A stretch of 24,900 nucleotides of DNA from Nitrospira sp. ST-bin5 (GTDB lineage: Bacteria; Nitrospirota; Nitrospiria; Nitrospirales; Nitrospiraceae): assembly GCA_002083555.1 (NCBI GenBank), contig MSXN01000006.1:53486-78385 (forward strand). Direction: 5' to 3'. Shown here in pieces: positions 6,569 to 15,595 of this stretch. The translations under genes and the position numbers were made by a program. A model generated the notes under the pieces. The model was not told the DNA's origin, did no database searches, and was given only the letters and a program-made list of their open reading frames with translations. How positions within the stretch are numbered: the stretch's first letter is position 1; every line of letters starts with the position of its first letter.

Positions 6569-7093
6569 TCAGATGACGGCGGCGGGATCTTTCTTCCAAT
6601 ACTGGTCGAATTCGGCCAGTTGCGTCAGCGTCGACATGTCCGTCATCCGATCGATGAACAACTTCCCGATCAAATGATCCATCTCATGCTGAATACACAC
6701 GGCAAACAAGCCGGTGGCCTCGAAATCCAGCGCCTTCCCCTGTCGATCAAGGGCCTTGACACGAATCAAGGAAGGACGAGTGACCTTTCCACGCAAGCCA
6801 TCCACGCTCAGGCAGCCTTCCCAATTTTCTACTTGCTGGGGTCCGTAGAACGCGATCGACGGATTGATCAACACGGTTTCGGGAAAGTCCCCCTCGCAAG
6901 CCATGACCACTAACTGCACCGATCGGGACACTTGCGGAGCGGCCAACCCGATACCCGGCTCGTCGTACATTGTCTCCAGCATGTCGTCGATCAAGCGTTG
7001 AATATCGAGCGCCTTGATCTGACGCGGACCGATGGGATCGGCCTGTCGACGCAGAATGGGATTGCCAAGCTTCGCTATTTTCAAAATCGCCAT
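6569..7093 (-). CDS. def: Peptide deformylase
   Basis: A 174-residue metalloenzyme that removes the formyl group from the N-terminal methionine of new proteins. All three signature motifs are intact: GIGLAAPQ (47-54), EGCLS (92-96, with the metal-binding Cys) and QHEMDH (135-140, two metal His and the catalytic Glu). ATG 7093 is preferred because deformylases usually begin with a MAILKIAKLGNPILR-like segment; an in-frame GTG at 7108 would add five residues. It is the first gene of a two-gene operon with the ABC exporter; there is no fmt gene next to it here. Confidence 0.95.
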   Translation of the reverse strand: MAILKIAKLGNPILRRQADPIGPRQIKALDIQRLIDDMLETMYDEPGIGLAAPQVSRSVQLVVMACEGDFPETVLINPSIAFYGPQQVENWEGCLSVDGLRGKVTRPSLIRVKALDRQGKALDFEATGLFAVCIQHEMDHLIGKLFIDRMTDMSTLTQLAEFDQYWKKDPAAVI

Positions 7094-7140
7094 ACGAATG
7101 ACACTCACTGCCTACAAATCTAGATCCCGTATAGGTACCA

Positions 7141-7158
7141 CAGGCCGGTTTTGGCCTG
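7141..7158. terminator. Hairpin between the efflux operon and def
   Basis: A perfect 6-bp stem CAGGCC / GGCCTG encloses GGTTTT, 28 bp beyond the stop of the HEAT-repeat gene. There is no T-run on the minus strand, so it is at best a weak terminator or transcript-stabilising hairpin. Confidence 0.35.
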
Positions 7159-7185
7159 CAACCCACCAGTCTCGGCATGTGGCGA

Positions 7186-7977
7186 TCAGGAACTTTTCCC
7201 GGCTCGACGTGGCTCAGGAATCTCAAACGCATCCTTATTCGAAGCCCACCACTCCACCCACTCACTCACCCAGGCCTGCCGATCCTGCTTCGTCGACGTA
7301 TCCCAATCGTGAAACTCGGTTTCATGACGGGTCACAATCCAGAGGGAGTGCAACGCCGACATCGCCACGAATCGTTCGTCGTCGGTGATCATGGGGATCA
7401 GGGTGGGGATCACCGCTTTCAGCCTGACATAACGAGATTCAAACGCCGCCGCTTTCCGCACCGAGGGATTCTGATCCTTGGACATTACCTCGATCGCTTC
7501 AGGCGTTTTTGCCGCATCGAGTCGAATCGCCACGCGTAGGGCATGTTCACGGACGCGCGGGAGCTCATTCGGATCTTTGGCTGTCTGGAGCAAGGCCGGC
7601 ACGCCGGACACGCCTTTCATCATCGACAGTGTCTCGATCGTATTGTAGCGAATTCTGGGGCTCGGCATCGTCAGTCCTTTGACCAAGGCTGGAACAGACG
7701 GTTCGCCCAGATGCACAAACTCCCCCATAGCCCAAAATTCCTGTTTACCTTCCAATAAGGGAAGCAAGGCTTCTGCTCGCTTCAACTCCTCCGGGCTGAG
7801 CGGAGCCGTATTGGGCGGCACCGACATATCCGGCACATCCTGCTGCTTCGGCGGAGCCTCATAGGGAATCTGCGCCAGAATGACGGGATATTGCTCACCC
7901 GCTAAGAGGTCACCTGGCAACCCGCTGCCCACGGCCAACACGACCCCCCAGACCGCTATCACAATACGTCTGAACAT
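7186..7977 (-). CDS. Exported HEAT-repeat protein in the efflux operon
   Basis: A 263-residue protein with an N-terminal signal or anchor segment (FRRIVIAVWGVVLAVGSG), a Pro-rich linker, and helical repeats of HEAT/PBS-lyase type from about residue 75 to 220 (PSVPALVKGL, SGVPALLQTA, NPSVRKAAAFE, KAVIPTLIPMI). A Trp-rich tail (WVSEWVEWWAS) follows. ATG 7977 is supported by GGGGAGG 9 bp upstream; it lies 29 bp after the RND gene stop, so it is the fourth gene of the efflux operon. HEAT repeats form protein-binding scaffolds; a periplasmic partner role for the pump is inference only. Confidence 0.75.
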   Translation of the reverse strand: MFRRIVIAVWGVVLAVGSGLPGDLLAGEQYPVILAQIPYEAPPKQQDVPDMSVPPNTAPLSPEELKRAEALLPLLEGKQEFWAMGEFVHLGEPSVPALVKGLTMPSPRIRYNTIETLSMMKGVSGVPALLQTAKDPNELPRVREHALRVAIRLDAAKTPEAIEVMSKDQNPSVRKAAAFESRYVRLKAVIPTLIPMITDDERFVAMSALHSLWIVTRHETEFHDWDTSTKQDRQAWVSEWVEWWASNKDAFEIPEPRRAGKSS

Positions 7978-8005
7978 CGTCACGATCCTCCCCGCCTTGC
8001 CATGG

Positions 8006-11000
8006 TTATGACTCTTCCTCATCCGTAAGATCCCCTTGATGGGCTAACTCATACAATACCGGCAACACGACCAAAATCAAAAAGGCCGCCGTCAACATCC
8101 CGCCAACCACCACTCGTGCCAGCGGTTTTTGCGCCTGTGAACCGATACCAGTAGCCAATGCCGCCGGCAGCAACCCGATCGCCGCACCAAGAGTCGCCAT
8201 AAGGATTGGCCGCATCTGCATATCGGATCCTTTCCGAACGGCTTCGCGCAGACCGATTCCTGTCTGGCGAAATTCTTCGATCCGCGAGATCAGCAGCACG
8301 CCTCCCAGAATCGCGACGCCCAATGTCGAGATGACCCCGACGGCTGCCGAAATACTAAAATGCGTATCGGTCAACACCAGCGCCAACACACCGCCAACCA
8401 ATGCAAACGGAACCGTCGCCAGAACCAATAGTGCATTCTTGAGTGAATCGAACGTCGTGTAGAGGAGGAACAAAATGATCACGAGGCTAATCGGCACGAC
8501 CTTCGCGAGACGATGCTGCTCATCCTTTAATTGATCATATTGCCCAGCCCACTCCATTCGATACCGTTCAGGAAGCGTGACAGCCCCTGCCATCTTTGCT
8601 TGCGCCTCCTCGACCGTGCTCTGAAGATCGCGATCCCGGACACTGAATTTGATCGGAATATAGCGCTCGTTGTTCTCCCGATAGATGATAAAGGCCCCCG
8701 TCTGCGTCGTGATACTGGCGACCTGTTTCAGCGGCACTCTTACCCCATCCGGAGTACTCACCAGAATATTCCCAATGGCCTCCACATCCTGGCGGAACAC
8801 CGGCAGGAACCGCACGACGAGATCAAACCGCCGTTCGCCTTCATAGACCTGCGTCACCGCCTGGCCGCCGACGGCCGCCTGCACCACGGCGTTCACGTCC
8901 GCCACCTGCAAACCATACCGCGCGCTGGCTTCACGATCGACTTGAATCAGCAGATTCGGCTGCCCGACTAAGCGAAAGATCCCGAGATCCTTAACCCCCG
9001 GCACACCTTGCATGACACGTTCAATCTCGCCGGCCTTCTCCTCCATGGTTTTGAGGTCCGTCCCGAACAACTTGATCGAGTTTTCCCCTTTGACGCCGGA
9101 CATGGCTTCTTCGACGTTATCCTGAATCACCTGCGAAAAGTTGAAAATCACGCCGGGGATATCTTTCAGCCGCCCCTCGATTTCCTCGATCAGTCCGTCC
9201 TTGCTCAAACCAGGCCTCCACTCTGACTGGGGCTTCAGATTCGCAAGAAACTCCGCATTGAAGAAACTTGTGGGATCGGTGCCGTCATCCGGCCGGCCGA
9301 GCTGCGAGACGATCGTGGACACTTCCGGAGAATCCCGGAACATACGGCGAATGTCGCTCGTCAGCCGCGCCGCCTGATCGAAGGAAATATCCACGGGCAT
9401 CGTCGCGCGCACCCAAAGATTGCCTTCCTCCAGCGCCGGCATGAATTCCCCGCCCAAGAATCGAAGTGCGACCATCGTGACCAGCAAGGCTCCGCCAGCG
9501 AACCCCAGCACCGTGACCCGATGATTGAGCGCCCAGTCCAGCGTCCCGGCATACGCACGCCGGATCCCGCGAACCACGACCGTATCCTCCTCGCTAATCT
9601 TCCCTTTCAGCAGGAAGGAGCAGAGTACAGGAGCCAGGGTAAACGCCATGAGCAACGCCCCCAGCAGGGCGAACCCATAGGTAATCGACATCGGCGCGAA
9701 GATTTTTCCCGGCACGCCGGTCATCGTAAAGAGCGGAATGAAGGCCACCACGATGATCGCCGTGGAGTAGAAAATCGGCTGACCGACTTGTCTGGCCGCA
9801 CGGACAATCTGCTGATGAACCGTGAGGCCGGGGGTCTTTGAATGCGCCAGATGGAAGAAGATGCTTTCGACCATAATCAGTGTGGCATCGACGATAATCC
9901 CGAAATCGATCGAGCCGAGGGAGATCAAATTGGCTGACTGGCCGATCAGGATCATCATCGTGAAAGTGAACAGGAGGGACATCGGGATCGTGAGCGCCAC
10001 GATGAGGGCGGCACGGAAATGTCCGAGGAACACCACCAGAATGATAAAGACCAGCACCATGCCGCTGATCAAGATATCCAGCACCGTTTCCACGGTCGTA
10101 TGGATCAGCTTCGTCCGGTCATAGAAGGTCTTGATTTTGATCCCTTCCGGCAGTTTCCAGCCATTGAGATCGTGTACCTTTGCGCGAACCTGATCGAGCA
10201 CGGAGAGCGCTTTATACCCGCGTTGGAGGAGGACGACTCCCTCGACCACGTCGTCCCGATCATCGATCCCGACTTTCCCCAGTCGCACCTGATGGCCAAC
10301 AGCCACGACTCCGAGTGTTTTCACGAAAATGGGCGTGCCATCCTTCTCCGCGACCATGACGTTCTCGATATCCTGAATATCATTGATCAGGCCCAAGCCG
10401 CGGATATTGTAACTCTGCGCTCCAATCGTCAGATAGTTCCCGCCGACGTTAGCATTGCTGTTGGTCAACGCCGTCATAACTTGAGAGAGACTGACCCCGT
10501 AGCTGATCAATTTTCCCGGATCGATATCGACGTGATACTCCTTCGTGGTCCCACCGAAGGTCGTGACATCAATGACACCCGGCACCCGCTTGAATTCCCT
10601 CCGCGCCTGCCAGTCTTGAATCGTCTTGAGGTCGGTGAGACTAGTGCCCTTGTCGCTGGTCAGTTCATAGCGATAGATTTCGGCGATGGCCCACCAAGGC
10701 GATAGTTCGGGCTTCACATCCTGCGGCAAGTCCACCGATCCGAGCCGGTTGAGCACTTCCTGCCGGTCTCGAAAGAAATCGGTGTTGAAGTCGAAATAGA
10801 TCTTGATGTCGCTGAGCCCAAAAATTGACAGCGAGCGAATATCCGTCAGACCCGGCATGCCGGTCAGGGCCACTTCGATCGGGATCGTGATTTGTCGCTC
10901 CATTTCTTCCGCTGACCAACCAGGATTCTGGGTGATCAGTTCCACCATCGGCGGCGACGGATCGGGATAGGCGACGATGTCGAGGAGGTGGAAGGCGTAC

Positions 11001-11083
11001 AGCCCTCCAAACAGCATCATGAAACCCAGTGCGCACAGCAGGAAGCGCTGCACTAGTGAAATTTCAACCAGCCGTGCAATCAT
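8006..11083 (-). CDS. RND efflux pump permease, heavy-metal (CzcA/CusA) type
   Basis: A 1025-residue inner-membrane proton/substrate antiporter with the RND plan of twelve membrane helices and two large periplasmic loops. The proton-relay motif of the heavy-metal subfamily is intact: Asp393, Asp399 and Glu406 in DFGIIVDATLIMVE, with the same spacing as D402/D408/E415 of CzcA. Other family hallmarks are DWQARREFKRVPGVIDV (157-173), YDRTKLI (321-327) and FMPALEEG at the start of the second half. It works with the membrane-fusion protein and TolC-like gene upstream to expel a metal cation or another toxic compound. The metal cannot be named from the sequence, and no regulator or metallochaperone is adjacent. 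Confidence 0.9.
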   Translation of the reverse strand: MIARLVEISLVQRFLLCALGFMMLFGGLYAFHLLDIVAYPDPSPPMVELITQNPGWSAEEMERQITIPIEVALTGMPGLTDIRSLSIFGLSDIKIYFDFNTDFFRDRQEVLNRLGSVDLPQDVKPELSPWWAIAEIYRYELTSDKGTSLTDLKTIQDWQARREFKRVPGVIDVTTFGGTTKEYHVDIDPGKLISYGVSLSQVMTALTNSNANVGGNYLTIGAQSYNIRGLGLINDIQDIENVMVAEKDGTPIFVKTLGVVAVGHQVRLGKVGIDDRDDVVEGVVLLQRGYKALSVLDQVRAKVHDLNGWKLPEGIKIKTFYDRTKLIHTTVETVLDILISGMVLVFIILVVFLGHFRAALIVALTIPMSLLFTFTMMILIGQSANLISLGSIDFGIIVDATLIMVESIFFHLAHSKTPGLTVHQQIVRAARQVGQPIFYSTAIIVVAFIPLFTMTGVPGKIFAPMSITYGFALLGALLMAFTLAPVLCSFLLKGKISEEDTVVVRGIRRAYAGTLDWALNHRVTVLGFAGGALLVTMVALRFLGGEFMPALEEGNLWVRATMPVDISFDQAARLTSDIRRMFRDSPEVSTIVSQLGRPDDGTDPTSFFNAEFLANLKPQSEWRPGLSKDGLIEEIEGRLKDIPGVIFNFSQVIQDNVEEAMSGVKGENSIKLFGTDLKTMEEKAGEIERVMQGVPGVKDLGIFRLVGQPNLLIQVDREASARYGLQVADVNAVVQAAVGGQAVTQVYEGERRFDLVVRFLPVFRQDVEAIGNILVSTPDGVRVPLKQVASITTQTGAFIIYRENNERYIPIKFSVRDRDLQSTVEEAQAKMAGAVTLPERYRMEWAGQYDQLKDEQHRLAKVVPISLVIILFLLYTTFDSLKNALLVLATVPFALVGGVLALVLTDTHFSISAAVGVISTLGVAILGGVLLISRIEEFRQTGIGLREAVRKGSDMQMRPILMATLGAAIGLLPAALATGIGSQAQKPLARVVVGGMLTAAFLILVVLPVLYELAHQGDLTDEEES

Positions 11084-11131
11084 GGAGCGATGGAACTCTG
11101 ATGCGATGCCGAGAGGTACGCGCTCACGCGG

Positions 11132-12283
11132 TTATGTCCCTTTGACTTCTTGACCCTTGATCAGAACGGCCCCCTTGGTCACGATCCGCTGCCCCCGGGT
11201 CAGCCCCTCCAAGACACGAACCTGATCCGTCGAAATATTCGATACCTTGACCTCGTGCTTCACATAGCGATTCGGTTCTTCCACCACATACACGAATTGT
11301 TTTCCATCCGATTCCAGCACCGCTTCGCGAGGAACCGCCATAAACGGCGTCGCATCGCCGACATCGAGATGGAGCCGGGCGAACATCTCCGGCTTCAACC
11401 GGTGCGGATCGTTATTCACCCAAGCTCGAACCTTAATAGTGCGCGTCGCCGGATCGACCACGTCACCGATGGCGGCCAGCGTGGCAGGAAAATCGACGCC
11501 GGGATAGGCTTCCACCGTCACCTTGGCAAATTGCCCTTCCTTCACAAGAGCCAGGTCACGCTCATATAAATCGGCGAGTACTTGAAGCATGTCCAAATCC
11601 GCCACTGTAAACAAGACTTGTGCGGGATCCCCTCCCACCGACTGCCCCGGAGTCACGGCCCGTTCGACCACCACCCCGGTGAGCGGACTCTTCATCTCAA
11701 AACGGGAGGTAATTTTCTGTTTATCCAGCGGCTTGGTCAGCTCATCGGACGGGACACGCAGAGACAGCAATCGCTCTTTCGCCCGGCGAAACTCCGCCCG
11801 GGCTTTGACCAGCTCGTTCTCGGCCTGCTTCAGATCTTTGAGCGGCATGGCCTTGTTCTCGTACAAATCCTTGGCCAGATCCTGCGCACGTGTGGCGTAC
11901 TGGAGCTCGGAATCTTCTTTCACATACTCAGAATAGGCCTGGGCAATATCCGGGCTGTCGATGATGAGCAACACATCGCCGGCCTTCACTCGATCCCCGA
12001 GATGCGCCCGCACCTCCACCACCCGGCCCTGTAACGGGGAGGAAATCTTGGAATATCGATCTTCTCCGTAGGCCACCTTCCCCGACAAGGTCAGCGACTG
12101 ATGTGAGGGACTGAACTCCACCACGGCCGTTTCGATCCGCGGCTGCGAGGGTGTGGGAACCGGAACGGTCTTCGCGAGCGGGGCGGCAACCGAATCGGAC
12201 GGCGTGGGTTGGTCTGATTTCCCACACCCCGACATGATAAGGACCGCCGTCATGATTGCCAGCGGAGCCATCTGAGCCCTCAT
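11132..12283 (-). CDS. RND efflux membrane-fusion (adaptor) lipoprotein, CzcB/CusB-like
   Basis: A 383-residue periplasmic adaptor. The N-terminus is a lipoprotein signal with lipobox LIMSGC (Cys20), followed by a Pro/Ser linker, a lipoyl/barrel-sandwich half (GRVVEVRAHLGDRVKAGDVLLIIDSPD), a coiled-coil hairpin (about 115-175), the second lipoyl half (SPLTGVVVERAVTPGQSVG) and a beta-barrel and membrane-proximal end (RVLEGLTRGQRIVTKGAVLIKGQEVKG). No N-terminal heavy-metal-binding domain with paired Met or Cys residues is seen. The start overlaps the stop of the outer-membrane gene (ATGA, 12280-12283), and the RND gene follows after 48 bp. Confidence 0.9.
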   Translation of the reverse strand: MRAQMAPLAIMTAVLIMSGCGKSDQPTPSDSVAAPLAKTVPVPTPSQPRIETAVVEFSPSHQSLTLSGKVAYGEDRYSKISSPLQGRVVEVRAHLGDRVKAGDVLLIIDSPDIAQAYSEYVKEDSELQYATRAQDLAKDLYENKAMPLKDLKQAENELVKARAEFRRAKERLLSLRVPSDELTKPLDKQKITSRFEMKSPLTGVVVERAVTPGQSVGGDPAQVLFTVADLDMLQVLADLYERDLALVKEGQFAKVTVEAYPGVDFPATLAAIGDVVDPATRTIKVRAWVNNDPHRLKPEMFARLHLDVGDATPFMAVPREAVLESDGKQFVYVVEEPNRYVKHEVKVSNISTDQVRVLEGLTRGQRIVTKGAVLIKGQEVKGT

Positions 12284-13647
12284 AACGAAATCTCCTGCCC
12301 CACCGCACTCTCGAGTTGAATCACATTACGTTGATAGTTGAAGAGGGCCTCGAAATAGTTCTGCTGAATCGTTCGGGATGTCCGGGCCGCATCGAGTAAA
12401 TCCAGGATTGTCGCCCCGCCCCGCTCGTAGGCCCGCTCGACGATCGTGAAGGTTGAACGGGCATCCTCCAAGACCCCTCCGAGAAACGCCTCCACCAGCC
12501 GCCGGCTTTGGAGGAGATTCTTGTAGGCCACATCCACCTCATTTTCAACCTGGTTCAGCGTTTTACTCAGGTCGGCCTCAGCCGTCTGCACCGCCACCTC
12601 TGCCTGAATGATACCGCCCTGATTACGATTGAACAATGGCAGCGGAACCCCCAGGCTGAGCGCCACCTGGCCGGGATTGTCGGGCCCTTTCGGTCCTTGT
12701 ATCGAATAACCTGCACCGACCGTGACGTCCGGAATCCGATAGGCCTTGGCCAGACGAAGATCCGCTTCGCGTTGAGACATAATATACCGTTTAGACCGCA
12801 CATCCGGTCGCGCATCCAACGCCACAGTCCGGAGTCGACCGATGTCCGGATCAACGCGCTTGTAGTCGAACTCCGACGTCAACTCGAGGAGAGTCGCCGG
12901 GGAAACCCGAAGCAACTGGCGAAGATCCGCCCGCGCCGTCTCCCCTTCCTGAACCGATTGGATGACTTGCGATTGAAAATCGATGAATTGCAGGCGAATC
13001 CTGATCAGATCGACTTCGGCGATATAGCCCTTCTTGAAGCGAATAGTATTCACATCAAGAATGCGCGAAAACCGATCTCGATTTTCCTCAGCCAGCGCCA
13101 AGCGCCGCTGCGCCAACTGCGTACGGTTATAGGCATCTTTCACGGTAAACGTGAGCTGACGCACGGCATCTTCGAAAGCGGCCTCGGTTGACTGGGTCCC
13201 GAACGCCGCACTTTCAATCCGGTACCCGCGCTTGCCGGCCAGTTCGAACAATTGCTGAACCTGTCCGATGACCGCGCCGCTGTTGCCCGGAGTCCTCCCC
13301 TGGGTAAAGGCGCTCAGCGTCCCAATCGACGCGACTGGGTTTGGAAATAACCTGGCGGTGATCTGCTGTCCTTTGGCCGATTCGATCCCAAACTTGGCCA
13401 TGAGCAGATCGAGATTCTGGCGGAGGAAGAGCGCGACCGTTTCATCAAGACTGAGGCGAAGAGCCGGCACCGGTGGGGTTGAGTTCAGAGACTTTGCCGG
13501 ACTCTCGGCAGCAGCCACAAGGGAATCTGACACTACAGGAAGTGCGAGCGCACAGAAACACATGAGGATGATCCTGCCAAGCGGCACCCCCATCAGCCCA
13601 AGCATATTCAATTGCGGCGATTCGTTTCTGCGCACGTCCCCACACAT
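12280..13647 (-). CDS. Outer-membrane efflux protein, TolC/CzcC family
   Basis: A 455-residue outer-membrane channel subunit with two OEP repeats (first from about ALRLSLDETVALFLRQNLDLL, second around LRLAKAYRIPDVTVGAGYS) and long helices typical of trimeric TolC tunnels. A signal peptide (GRIILMCFCALALPVVSDS) sits about 25 residues from the first ATG, so the true start may be ATG 13605 or 13593 rather than 13647; none has a strong ribosome binding site. It is the first gene of the efflux operon and lies about 30-50 bp after the promoter with the dyad at 13677-13722. Confidence 0.88.
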   Translation of the reverse strand: MCGDVRRNESPQLNMLGLMGVPLGRIILMCFCALALPVVSDSLVAAAESPAKSLNSTPPVPALRLSLDETVALFLRQNLDLLMAKFGIESAKGQQITARLFPNPVASIGTLSAFTQGRTPGNSGAVIGQVQQLFELAGKRGYRIESAAFGTQSTEAAFEDAVRQLTFTVKDAYNRTQLAQRRLALAEENRDRFSRILDVNTIRFKKGYIAEVDLIRIRLQFIDFQSQVIQSVQEGETARADLRQLLRVSPATLLELTSEFDYKRVDPDIGRLRTVALDARPDVRSKRYIMSQREADLRLAKAYRIPDVTVGAGYSIQGPKGPDNPGQVALSLGVPLPLFNRNQGGIIQAEVAVQTAEADLSKTLNQVENEVDVAYKNLLQSRRLVEAFLGGVLEDARSTFTIVERAYERGGATILDLLDAARTSRTIQQNYFEALFNYQRNVIQLESAVGQEISL

Positions 13648-13676
13648 GTCGGTGAGTTGCAGCGGGAGGCTGAATC

Positions 13677-13722
13677 CTGAAGAAAGACAACCATATTATA
13701 CTGATTTCTTCAGCACTTGCAA
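13677..13722 (-). promoter_or_regulatory. Efflux-operon promoter with a 37-bp dyad over the -10
   Basis: The minus strand reads TTGCAA (13717-13722), 16 bp, then TATAAT (13695-13700). Perfect 9-bp inverted arms CTGAAGAAA (13677-13685) and TTTCTTCAG (13705-13713) are centred on 13695, inside the -10 box. The placement suits a dimeric repressor that blocks RNA polymerase. It could instead be a hairpin after the potD-like gene, but the stem is AT-rich with a 19-base loop and no T-run. Confidence 0.55.
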
Positions 13723-13740
13723 CGTGATCCTGCTACCAGG

Positions 13741-14820
13741 TTACTGCATTTTGAGCTCGGTCCAAGCCCGATCATAGATCCGCATCGCCTTTCCCACTTC
13801 CCCCATCCACTCCATTCGTGGAATCAGCTCGGCAGGAGGATACACCGCCGGATTTTCAAGGATGTCTTTCTTAATCCATGCCCGGGCCTCACGGTTGGAT
13901 GCGGCAAAGAGCAATCGTTCAGCTGTCCGTGCCGCCACGCGCGCATCGATTAAGAAATTGATGAACTGCGTGGCCAACGCCTTATTGGGTGACGTACGGA
14001 GAACGACCAGGCAATCGGCCCAAATCGTCCCCCCTTCCCTGGGAACCACATAGCGAATCGACGGGCGATCCCGCATAGCCCGCGCGACCTGCCCTCCCCA
14101 TCCTTGCGCCAGAAGCACGTCACCGGACGCTAACAGCTGATCGTAGTGATCACTCGCATAGGTTTTCACCAGCGGTTTCTGGGCGATCAGCTTTTGCTTG
14201 GCCGCTTCGATCAGCGTCGGATCGGTGGTATTCATCGATTGCCCCATCGAACGCAGGACGGCCCCGAAGACCTCCCGCTGATCGTTCAACATACTGATTC
14301 TGCCGCGATAGCGGCCATCCCACAGACTGTCCCAACTGTCCGGCGGGGGTGTCACCACGGCCGAATCGTAGCCGATTCCCACCGTACCCCAGAGATACGG
14401 CACAGCATAGCGATGTGTCGGATCGAAAGCGGGATGTTGGAGATGCGGCTCAAGCGTCTTCAAGTTCGGCAATGCCGCAGCGTCCAGCTCGGCCAGCATC
14501 CCTTGCGCAGCCATAATCGACACCATGAAATCAGAGGGAACCGTGACGTCGTATCCGGAGGCCCCGCCTTGGAGCTTGGCCAGCAATTCTTCGTTGCTGC
14601 TGAACGTATCGACGACAACCCGGGCGCCGTGCGCCTGCTCAAACTCATGAATCAATTCAGGGCTGACATAGTCCGACCAGGTGAAATAGTGGAGCGTCGC
14701 CATCGCACCGGTGCCGCCCTGCTGGTTGGTCTCCCGCCCCCGGTCGCACCCGCTGCATATGATGAAGAGGGAAATTGCTGCCCACCCTAGAAGTTTGGCG
14801 AGATGCCTGGAGACAGACAT
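13741..14820 (-). CDS. potD: Polyamine (spermidine/putrescine) ABC transporter substrate-binding lipoprotein
   Basis: A 359-residue periplasmic binding protein. The N-terminus is a lipoprotein-type signal (hydrophobic AAISLFIICSGC, probable lipid Cys25). The mature part begins LHYFTWSDYVSPELIHEFE, followed by SSNEELLAKLQGGASGYDVTVPSDFMV and FDPTHRYAVPYLWGTVGIGYD, closely paralleling PotD/PotF. The aromatic and acidic residues that cage polyamines in PotD (Trp/Tyr in the first loop, Asp and Trp later) appear present. ATG 14820 is chosen because it lies 7 bp after the permease stop and starts the signal peptide; the frame is open for 27 more codons inside the permease gene. Last gene of the pot operon. 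Confidence 0.88.
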   Translation of the reverse strand: MSVSRHLAKLLGWAAISLFIICSGCDRGRETNQQGGTGAMATLHYFTWSDYVSPELIHEFEQAHGARVVVDTFSSNEELLAKLQGGASGYDVTVPSDFMVSIMAAQGMLAELDAAALPNLKTLEPHLQHPAFDPTHRYAVPYLWGTVGIGYDSAVVTPPPDSWDSLWDGRYRGRISMLNDQREVFGAVLRSMGQSMNTTDPTLIEAAKQKLIAQKPLVKTYASDHYDQLLASGDVLLAQGWGGQVARAMRDRPSIRYVVPREGGTIWADCLVVLRTSPNKALATQFINFLIDARVAARTAERLLFAASNREARAWIKKDILENPAVYPPAELIPRMEWMGEVGKAMRIYDRAWTELKMQ

Positions 14821-14827
14821 GGCCACG

Positions 14828-15595
14828 CTACCGCCGTTGGTACAAAAGGGACAAGCCGACCAATCCCATGGACGACAAGACCAACACGGAAGACAGAGCA
14901 TTGATCTCCGGAGAGAGGCCCGACTTAATCATGGAATATACCTTGAGCGGTAAGGTGGTGGCGCCGGGGCCGGCGACGAAGAACGTCACAATGAAGTCGT
15001 CGAGCGAAATCGTGAACGCCAGGAGCGCAGCCCCCAGCACAGCCGGACGCACCAGCGGCCAGGTCACCCGGTAAAACGTCTGCCAAGCCGACGCGCCGAG
15101 ATCGCTCGCTGCCTCTTCCAATCGCGGATCGAGCTTCTGCAGTCTGGCCCGCACCAGCACAATGACCACCGGCAGATTGAACGCGGCATGTCCCATGACG
15201 ACCGTAGCTAGACTCAGCGGCCATTGAACCATCACGAAGAAGAGCAACAGCGCCACACCCATCATCACCTCAGGAAGCACGAGTGGCAGCAAAAAGATCG
15301 TATCCAACGCCTGCCTGCCACGCCCCCTCAGACGCTCCAATCCCATCGCGGCCGGCACGCCAAGGAGCACCACAAGACCGGTAGACAACGCCGCAACCCA
15401 GAGCGAATTCATCGCAGCGGCCAATAGGGCTTCGTCATGCCACAGCACCCCGTACCAGTGCCACGAGAACCCCTGCCATACCGCCGACAAACGTGACGCA
15501 TTAAATGAGAACACCACCAGCACGATGATCGGCAGATAGAGGAACGCCATGCCGAGTCCGCTGACGCCCCGCAGCCAGAGCCCTTGTCCGCTCAT
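14828..15595 (-). CDS. potC: Polyamine ABC transporter permease, PotC-like
   Basis: A 255-residue inner-membrane permease with about six helices and the EAA loop EEAASDLGASAWQTFYRVTWPLVRP that docks to the ATPase. ATG 15595 is preferred because it overlaps the PotB stop (ATGA, 15592-15595); the frame continues 16 codons upstream inside potB without a better start. The last helix region (FTISLDDFIVTFFVAGPGATTLPLKVYSMI) is characteristic of PotC/PotI. It pairs with the PotB-like subunit to form the channel. Confidence 0.9.
   Translation of the reverse strand: MSGQGLWLRGVSGLGMAFLYLPIIVLVVFSFNASRLSAVWQGFSWHWYGVLWHDEALLAAAMNSLWVAALSTGLVVLLGVPAAMGLERLRGRGRQALDTIFLLPLVLPEVMMGVALLLFFVMVQWPLSLATVVMGHAAFNLPVVIVLVRARLQKLDPRLEEAASDLGASAWQTFYRVTWPLVRPAVLGAALLAFTISLDDFIVTFFVAGPGATTLPLKVYSMIKSGLSPEINALSSVLVLSSMGLVGLSLLYQRR

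Noticed and set aside
5189..6913. Plus-strand open frames of about 250 codons opposite the ABC exporter and deformylase
   Set aside because: They are antisense to genes with complete catalytic motifs and cross the boundary between those two genes.
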